From Streptomyces sp. NBC_00704 (lineage in GTDB: Bacteria; Actinomycetota; Actinomycetes; Streptomycetales; Streptomycetaceae): DNA of 64,000 nucleotides. Under the pieces are notes generated by a model. It saw only the letters and a list, made by a program, of their open reading frames with translations, did not search any database and had not been told where the DNA came from. The first letter of the stretch is position 1, and every line of letters begins with the position of its first letter. Where the stretch lies: the NCBI RefSeq assembly GCF_036226605.1, contig NZ_CP109000.1:6320501-6384500 (forward strand), in the 5' to 3' direction. The translations under genes and the position numbers were made by a program. Of the stretch, positions 59,377-64,000 are shown one piece after another.

Positions 59377-60027
59377 ATGGCGAGGCAGTTACGCGCGGAA
59401 CAGACCCGCACGGCGATCATCACGGCCGCCGCCGACCTGTTCGACCGGCGCGGCTACGAGTCGACCAGCCTGAGTGACATCGTCACGCACGCCCATGTCA
59501 CCAAGGGGGCCCTCTACTTCCACTTCGCGGCGAAGGAGGATCTGGCCCACGCCATCATGGAGTTGCAGTCCCAGGCCGCCCGCCGCGTCGCCGGCGAGAT
59601 CGACGACCGCGACTGCGCGTCCCTCGAAGCCCTGATACGGCTGACGTTCGCCCTGACCAGGCTGTCGGTCGAGGGTCCGATCGCCCGCGCCGGTCTGCGG
59701 CTCGCCACCGGGCAGGTGGCCGTCCGGCCGCCCGTGCCGCACCCCTTCGCGGAGCTGCTGGACCTGGTCTCCCGGCGGCTCGGCGGCGCGGTCAAGGAGT
59801 CCGACATCCACCAGGACGTCGACGTGGACGCCGTCGCCCACTCCCTCGTCTGCTTCTTCGTCGGCACCCGGGTCGTCGGCCGCTCCCGCGAACCCGTCGC
59901 ACGGCTGCCCCGCCGGATGGCCGAGATGTGGTACGTCCTGATCCGGGGGCTGGTACCGGTGCCGCGCCGCCCGCGCTATCTGACGCTCGCCACCCGGCTG
60001 GAACGGGAGATCATGGCGGCCGTCTGA
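59377..60027 (+). CDS. cprB: CprB-like gamma-butyrolactone receptor family regulator
   Basis: A 216-residue TetR-family repressor. The DNA-binding part MARQLRAEQTRTAII ... VTKGALYFHFAAKEDLAHAI is that of ScbR/ArpA/CprB receptors, and GLRLATG, VDVDAVAHSLVCFFVGTRVVG and AEMWYVLIRGLVP are receptor-specific. It sits just upstream of a phosphatase gene and geoA, the place I remember for cprB in S. coelicolor. Two oddities: Leu5 is a TTA codon, and position 127 is Leu (HPFAELLDL) where receptors including CprB carry the ligand-stacking Trp. Confidence 0.85.
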   Translation: MARQLRAEQTRTAIITAAADLFDRRGYESTSLSDIVTHAHVTKGALYFHFAAKEDLAHAIMELQSQAARRVAGEIDDRDCASLEALIRLTFALTRLSVEGPIARAGLRLATGQVAVRPPVPHPFAELLDLVSRRLGGAVKESDIHQDVDVDAVAHSLVCFFVGTRVVGRSREPVARLPRRMAEMWYVLIRGLVPVPRRPRYLTLATRLEREIMAAV

Positions 60028-60134
60028 GACCGGGTAGGCAGAGGAACGTCCGTGGGGGCGCCGTCGAGGGCCGCCGCGCAGTGCGCCGGGTGCGCGACGC
60101 CGCCGGTCGGAGCCGCCGCGCTACCGTGAGCCGC

Positions 60135-61322
60135 ATGCGTCCCCACCCCGCCCCGCCCGTGATCCTCGGCAACGAACCCGGTTCGTTCCCCCGCAGCGTG
60201 CTCGCCGAACGGCACCCGGCGATCATCCGGCAGGTGCGGGACGCCTTCCCCTACGGGCCCGGGACCCACCGGGCGCTGGACGCGCTGGCGGACTCCTGCG
60301 CGCGGGGCGTCGTCGAACCGCTGCCCGACGACGCGCACGACCGCGGCCGCTGGCGGGACTGGGGGCTCGACGACCACGTCGGCCGATCCTGGTTCGACGT
60401 GCCCTGGCTGTGGTCGGAGAGCTACTTCTACCGCCGGCTCCTCGACGCGGTCGGGTACTTCGGCCCCGGCCCGTGGGCGGGCATCGACCCCTTCCGCCCC
60501 TTCAAGCTCGCCGAACTCGAAGGGGCCGACACCGACCGGGAACTGACGGCGCTCGACGCCCTCGCGGACCGCACGGCCGGGGAACGGGGCCGCGCCCTGC
60601 TCCACGGTTCGCTGTGGGGAAACCGCGCCGACCTCGGGTTCCGGCTGTCCGACGGCGAGGCCGAGGGACGGGCCGCCGTGCCCGGCCTGGTCGCCGACGA
60701 CGGCGAGGAACTGTGGTCCCTCCTGGACGCCACGCGCGCGGGCGCGGGCCGGACCGTGTGCCTGGTGGCCGACAACGCCGGCCGCGAACTGATCCCCGAT
60801 CTCCTGCTGGCGGCCCACCTCCTCGAACACAAGCGGTGCGACCGGGTCGTCCTGCACGTCAAGCCGTACCCCTACTACGTGTCCGACGCGACGACGGCCG
60901 ACGTCGTCGACGCGCTGCGCAGGCTCACCGGCGCCTCGGGGGCGGCCGCCGGCCACGGCCGGCGTCTGTGGGCGGCCATGGCCGACGGCGCCCTGACGGT
61001 CCGCGCCCACCCCTTCTCGGCCGCGCCGCTGCCGTTCGCGCGGATGCCGGACGACCTGCGGGCCGAGTTCGCGCAAGCGGCCCTGACGATCGTCAAGGGC
61101 GACCTCAACTACCGCCGTCTCGTGGGCGACTCCAGGTGGGAGCCCACCACCCCGTTCGCCGACGTGACCGCCTACTTCCCCGGCCCGGTCGTGGCGTTGC
61201 GCACGCTGAAGTCCGAAGTGATCACCGGGCTCGACGCCGCCACCGAGGCCGCGTTGACCACCGCCGAGGGAGAGGGCTGGCGGACCGGCGGAACGCACGC
61301 GCTGATCCAGCTGCGGACCTGA
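60135..61322 (+). CDS. Damage-control phosphatase, ARMT1/DUF89 subfamily III
   Basis: A 395-residue cytoplasmic metallophosphatase. Hallmarks: LVADNAGRELIPDLLLAAHLL (metal Asp/Asn), VVLHVKPYPYYVSD, LTIVKGDLNYRRLVGD and ALRTLKSEV. The family hydrolyses sugar phosphates and damaged phospho-metabolites. ATG at 60135; a GTG nine bases earlier is possible. It lies between cprB and geoA on the same strand. Confidence 0.87.
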   Translation: MRPHPAPPVILGNEPGSFPRSVLAERHPAIIRQVRDAFPYGPGTHRALDALADSCARGVVEPLPDDAHDRGRWRDWGLDDHVGRSWFDVPWLWSESYFYRRLLDAVGYFGPGPWAGIDPFRPFKLAELEGADTDRELTALDALADRTAGERGRALLHGSLWGNRADLGFRLSDGEAEGRAAVPGLVADDGEELWSLLDATRAGAGRTVCLVADNAGRELIPDLLLAAHLLEHKRCDRVVLHVKPYPYYVSDATTADVVDALRRLTGASGAAAGHGRRLWAAMADGALTVRAHPFSAAPLPFARMPDDLRAEFAQAALTIVKGDLNYRRLVGDSRWEPTTPFADVTAYFPGPVVALRTLKSEVITGLDAATEAALTTAEGEGWRTGGTHALIQLRT

Positions 61323-61452
61323 CCCCGCCGCCGCCCCGCCCGAAACGCACGCCCACCCCCCGACGGTTCACCGATCTCCGCCGGTTCACGCGATGGTGTG
61401 ATCATGTGCCGTGCCGCGGATGGCCGTGAGAAGCCCCGGGTAGGGCCCGGCC

Positions 61453-63684
61453 ATGACGCAACCGTTCGAACTCCCGCAGTTCTACCTGCCGCATCCCGCG
61501 CGGCTGAACCCGCACCTCGACCAGGCGCGGGCCCACTCCACCCGGTGGGCGCGCGACATGGGCATGCTGGAGGGGTCCGGGATCTGGGAGCAGTCCGACC
61601 TGGAGGCCCATGACTACGGCCTGCTCTGCGCGTACACCCACCCGGACTGCGACGGGCCCGCGCTGTCGCTGATCACCGACTGGTACGTGTGGGTGTTCTT
61701 CTTCGACGACCACTTCCTCGACATGTTCAAGCGCACCCCCGACCGCGCGGCCGGCAAGGCCCACCTGGAACGGCTGCCGCTGTTCATGCCGCTGGACCTG
61801 GCCACACCCGTGCCCGAGCCGCGCAACCCGGTGGAGGCGGGCCTGCACGACCTGTGGACGCGCACCGTGCCGGCCATGTCCGAGGACTGGCGGCGCCGTT
61901 TCGCCGTGGCGACGGAACACCTCCTCAACGAGTCGATGTGGGAGCTGTCCAACATCGACGAGGGGCGGATCGCCAACCCCGTCGAGTACATCGAGATGCG
62001 GCGCAAGGTGGGCGGCGCGCCCTGGTCGGCGGGGCTGGTGGAGTACGCGACCGCCGAGGTGCCGGCCGCGGTCGCCGGGACGAGGCCGCTCAGGGTGCTG
62101 ATGGAGACCTTCGCCGACGCCGTGCACCTGCGCAACGACCTGTTCTCCTACCAGCGCGAGGTCGAGGACGAGGGCGAGAACAGCAACGGCGTGCTCGTCC
62201 TGGAGAGGTTCTTCGGCTGCACCACCCAGGAGGCCGCCGACACCGTCAACGACATCCTCACCTCCCGTCTGCACCAGTTCGAGCACACCGCGTTCACCGA
62301 AGTGCCCGCGATGGCGCTGGAGAAGGGGCTCGGACCCGACGAGGCCGCCGCGATCGCCGCCTACGCCAAGGGGCTCCAGGACTGGCAGTCCGGCGGCCAC
62401 GAGTGGCACCTGCGCTCCAGCCGCTACATGAACGAGGGCGCGGTCACCGAGCCGGCCTGGCGGAAGCTCACCGGCCCGGGCACCTCCGCCGCCGACGTCG
62501 GCGCCCTCCTCGCGTCGACGGCCGCCACGGGGACGCCCCGCACGCCGTCCGGGCCGCGCGGAAGACTGCGCGCGTACGCGCACGTGCCGTTCCAGAAGGT
62601 CGGCCCGTCGCTGCTGCCCGACTTCCACATGCCCTACCGGGTGGAGCTGAGCCCGCACCTCGAGGCGTGCCGCCCGCGCCTGAAGGCGTGGTCGCACCAG
62701 GTGGGCATCCTCGCGGAGGGCGTCTGGGACGAGGACAAGCTCGACGCCTTCGACCTCGCGCTGTGCTCGGCCGGCCTCGACCCGGACGCCACCCCCGAAG
62801 CGCTCGACCTCAGCTCCCGGTGGCTCGCCTGGGGCACCTACGGCGACGACTACTACCCGCTCGTCTTCGGCGGCCGCCGCGACCTGGCCGCCGCCCGCCT
62901 GGTGACGACCCGCCTGTCGGCCTGCATGCCGGTGGACGGCGAGCCGGCGTCCGTCGTCCCCGCCAACGCCATGGAGCGCGGCCTGCTCGACCTGTGGGCG
63001 CACACCACCGCCGCCATGACCCCCGACCAGCGCCGCACCCTGCGCGACGCGGTCGACGTGATGACCGAGAGCTGGGTGTGGGAGCTGTCCAACCAGCTCC
63101 AGAACCGTGTCCCCGACCCGGTCGACTACCTGGAGATGCGCCGCGCCACCTTCGGCTCCGACCTCACCCTGAGCATGTGCCGGATGGGCCGCGGCCCCGC
63201 GATCCCGCCGGAGGTCTACCGCAGCGGCGTCGTCCGCGCGCTGGAGAACGCGGCCATGGACTACGCGTGCCTCACCAACGACGTCTTCTCGTACCAGAAG
63301 GAGATCGAGTACGAGGGGGAGATGCACAACGCGATCCTCGTCGTGCAGAACTTCTTCGGCTGCGACTACCCGGCGGCGCTGGGCGTCGTCCACGACCTGA
63401 TGACCCAGCGCATGCGGCAGTTCGAGCATGTCATCGCGCACGAACTGCCCGTCCTGTACGACGACTTCGACCTGTCTCCCGCGGCACGCCGGGCGATGGG
63501 GGACTACGTGGCGGACCTGCAGAACTGGCTGGCCGGCATCCTGCACTGGCACCGTGAGGTCGACCGCTACAAGCCCGCCTTCCTGGCCCGCCGCACCCAC
63601 GGCTTCCTGCCGGACACCGCCCCACCGGCCCCGGCCCTCCCCCCGGCCCCGGCCCCCGTCCCGCACCCGTCCTACGCCGGCTGA
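61453..63684 (+). CDS. geoA: Geosmin synthase, bifunctional germacradienol/geosmin synthase
   Basis: A 743-residue protein with two terpene cyclase domains. The N-terminal domain (1-340) has DDHFLD near residue 86 and the NSE motif NDLFSYQREVEDEGE; it turns farnesyl diphosphate into germacradienol and germacrene D. The C-terminal domain (about 375-715) has the divergent DDYYP and NDVFSYQKEIEYEGE; it converts germacradienol to geosmin with loss of acetone. A Pro/Ala tail ends the protein. Length matches the family (about 725-745). Its last 13 bp overlap the convergent downstream gene. Confidence 0.96.
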   Translation: MTQPFELPQFYLPHPARLNPHLDQARAHSTRWARDMGMLEGSGIWEQSDLEAHDYGLLCAYTHPDCDGPALSLITDWYVWVFFFDDHFLDMFKRTPDRAAGKAHLERLPLFMPLDLATPVPEPRNPVEAGLHDLWTRTVPAMSEDWRRRFAVATEHLLNESMWELSNIDEGRIANPVEYIEMRRKVGGAPWSAGLVEYATAEVPAAVAGTRPLRVLMETFADAVHLRNDLFSYQREVEDEGENSNGVLVLERFFGCTTQEAADTVNDILTSRLHQFEHTAFTEVPAMALEKGLGPDEAAAIAAYAKGLQDWQSGGHEWHLRSSRYMNEGAVTEPAWRKLTGPGTSAADVGALLASTAATGTPRTPSGPRGRLRAYAHVPFQKVGPSLLPDFHMPYRVELSPHLEACRPRLKAWSHQVGILAEGVWDEDKLDAFDLALCSAGLDPDATPEALDLSSRWLAWGTYGDDYYPLVFGGRRDLAAARLVTTRLSACMPVDGEPASVVPANAMERGLLDLWAHTTAAMTPDQRRTLRDAVDVMTESWVWELSNQLQNRVPDPVDYLEMRRATFGSDLTLSMCRMGRGPAIPPEVYRSGVVRALENAAMDYACLTNDVFSYQKEIEYEGEMHNAILVVQNFFGCDYPAALGVVHDLMTQRMRQFEHVIAHELPVLYDDFDLSPAARRAMGDYVADLQNWLAGILHWHREVDRYKPAFLARRTHGFLPDTAPPAPALPPAPAPVPHPSYAG

Positions 63685-64000
63685 CGCGTCCTGCGGGCGG
63701 CGTGCCCGACCGCGGCCCGCGCCAGCGCCCGGACGACCGGATGCGGGCGCGAGCCGTCGCCGGACAGCTCGGGCTGGAACAGGGAGGCCATGAAGAAGGG
63801 ATGGCCCGGCAGTTCGGCCACGCGGGGCCGGCCGTCCTCGTCGTGGCCGGTGAAACGCAGTCCGTGGGCCCGCAGCGTGTCGAGGTGGCGGGCGGGCCCG
63901 TACGCGCAGAAGTAGCGCTCGACCGTCCGTCCCGAGCCGATCAGGGAGTACGCCAGCGAACCCGGTTCCAGCGTGACGACGCCCTCGTGGCCGACGAGGG
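63672..64000 (-). CDS. CTP-synthase-C-terminal-like amidotransferase fold protein, 5' end missing
   Basis: The last 109 residues of a gene running in from the right. VEPGSLAYSLIG-like and VERYFCAYGPA segments precede GHPFFMASLFQPELSGDGSRPHPVVRALARAA, which aligns with the end of CTP synthase glutaminase domains (HPFF ... QFHPE). The catalytic His of that motif is Gln here (FQPE), as expected for the CTP synthase C-terminal related family, whose role is unknown. TAG stop overlaps geoA by 13 bp. Confidence 0.75.
   Translation of the reverse strand, partial: LVGHEGVVTLEPGSLAYSLIGSGRTVERYFCAYGPARHLDTLRAHGLRFTGHDEDGRPRVAELPGHPFFMASLFQPELSGDGSRPHPVVRALARAAVGHAARRTRQPA

Overview
The window is from a high-GC actinomycete chromosome, almost certainly a Streptomyces. 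GC is very high throughout, GTG and TTG starts are common, and genes often overlap as ATGA or GTGA. It carries signature Streptomyces genes: whiI, the coproporphyrin-type haem genes hemE, hemG and hemQ, two conservons (sensor kinase, roadblock, DUF742, GTPase), a cprB-type butyrolactone receptor and the two-domain geosmin synthase geoA. From memory, the order RNase D - whiI - DUF3000 - hemE ... hemG - hemQ ... cprB - damage-control phosphatase - geoA matches the S. coelicolor core region around SCO6028-SCO6073. I see no tRNA, rRNA, CRISPR array, transposase, integrase or attachment site.

Layout. 1-2.7 kb: end of a sugar ABC importer (binding protein, two permeases, no ATPase). 2.7-7.4 kb: RNase D, sporulation regulator whiI with a sigma-WhiG-like promoter, DUF3000 and hemE. 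7.4-16.4 kb: rhomboid protease, a small hypothetical, a CoA-disulfide-reductase-like flavoprotein, a DUF4349 lipoprotein, hemG-hemQ, a secreted TAP-like peptidase and DUF4142. 16.7-24.7 kb: an MNIO (DUF692) enzyme with a C-terminal extension, a PTH2-like protein, a two-gene ABC system, a zinc-ribbon protein, a polysaccharide deacetylase, PhoX and an SPFH protein. 24.8-32.2 kb: coupled SulP transporter and beta-carbonic anhydrase, a small secreted protein with an elaborate promoter region, zapE, a RibD-C reductase, murC and msrB. 32.3-38.1 kb: a flippase-like protein, a two-component system, and a ferric-reductase-like / FMN-binding cassette whose apbE is only a 3' remnant.

38.2-49.4 kb: a betaine-type (OpuC-like) ABC cassette whose binding-protein gene lies 5.3 kb away, beyond a complete conservon on the opposite strand. 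The binding-protein gene is followed by a histidine-ammonia-lyase homologue that lacks the Ala-Ser-Gly triad needed for the MIO cofactor, then an ankyrin protein. 49.5-54.7 kb: a second conservon with a periplasmic sugar-binding lipoprotein as its first gene and no transporter beside it. 55.2-58.9 kb: DUF6114/DUF6230 envelope proteins, a small secreted protein and a membrane-tethered chitin-type LPMO. 59.3-64 kb: cprB with a TTA codon and a palindromic operator candidate, an ARMT1-type phosphatase, geoA, and a convergent amidotransferase-like gene that runs off the end.

The strongest leads are: (1) the split betaine importer beside a MIO-less lyase; (2) the binding protein-conservon module, whose kinase lacks the expected His; (3) the MNIO enzyme apparently fused to its partner domain; (4) the cprB homologue with a TTA fifth codon and Leu at the ligand-pocket Trp position; (5) the apbE remnant. 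Comparisons with named genes of other species are from memory; no search was run.
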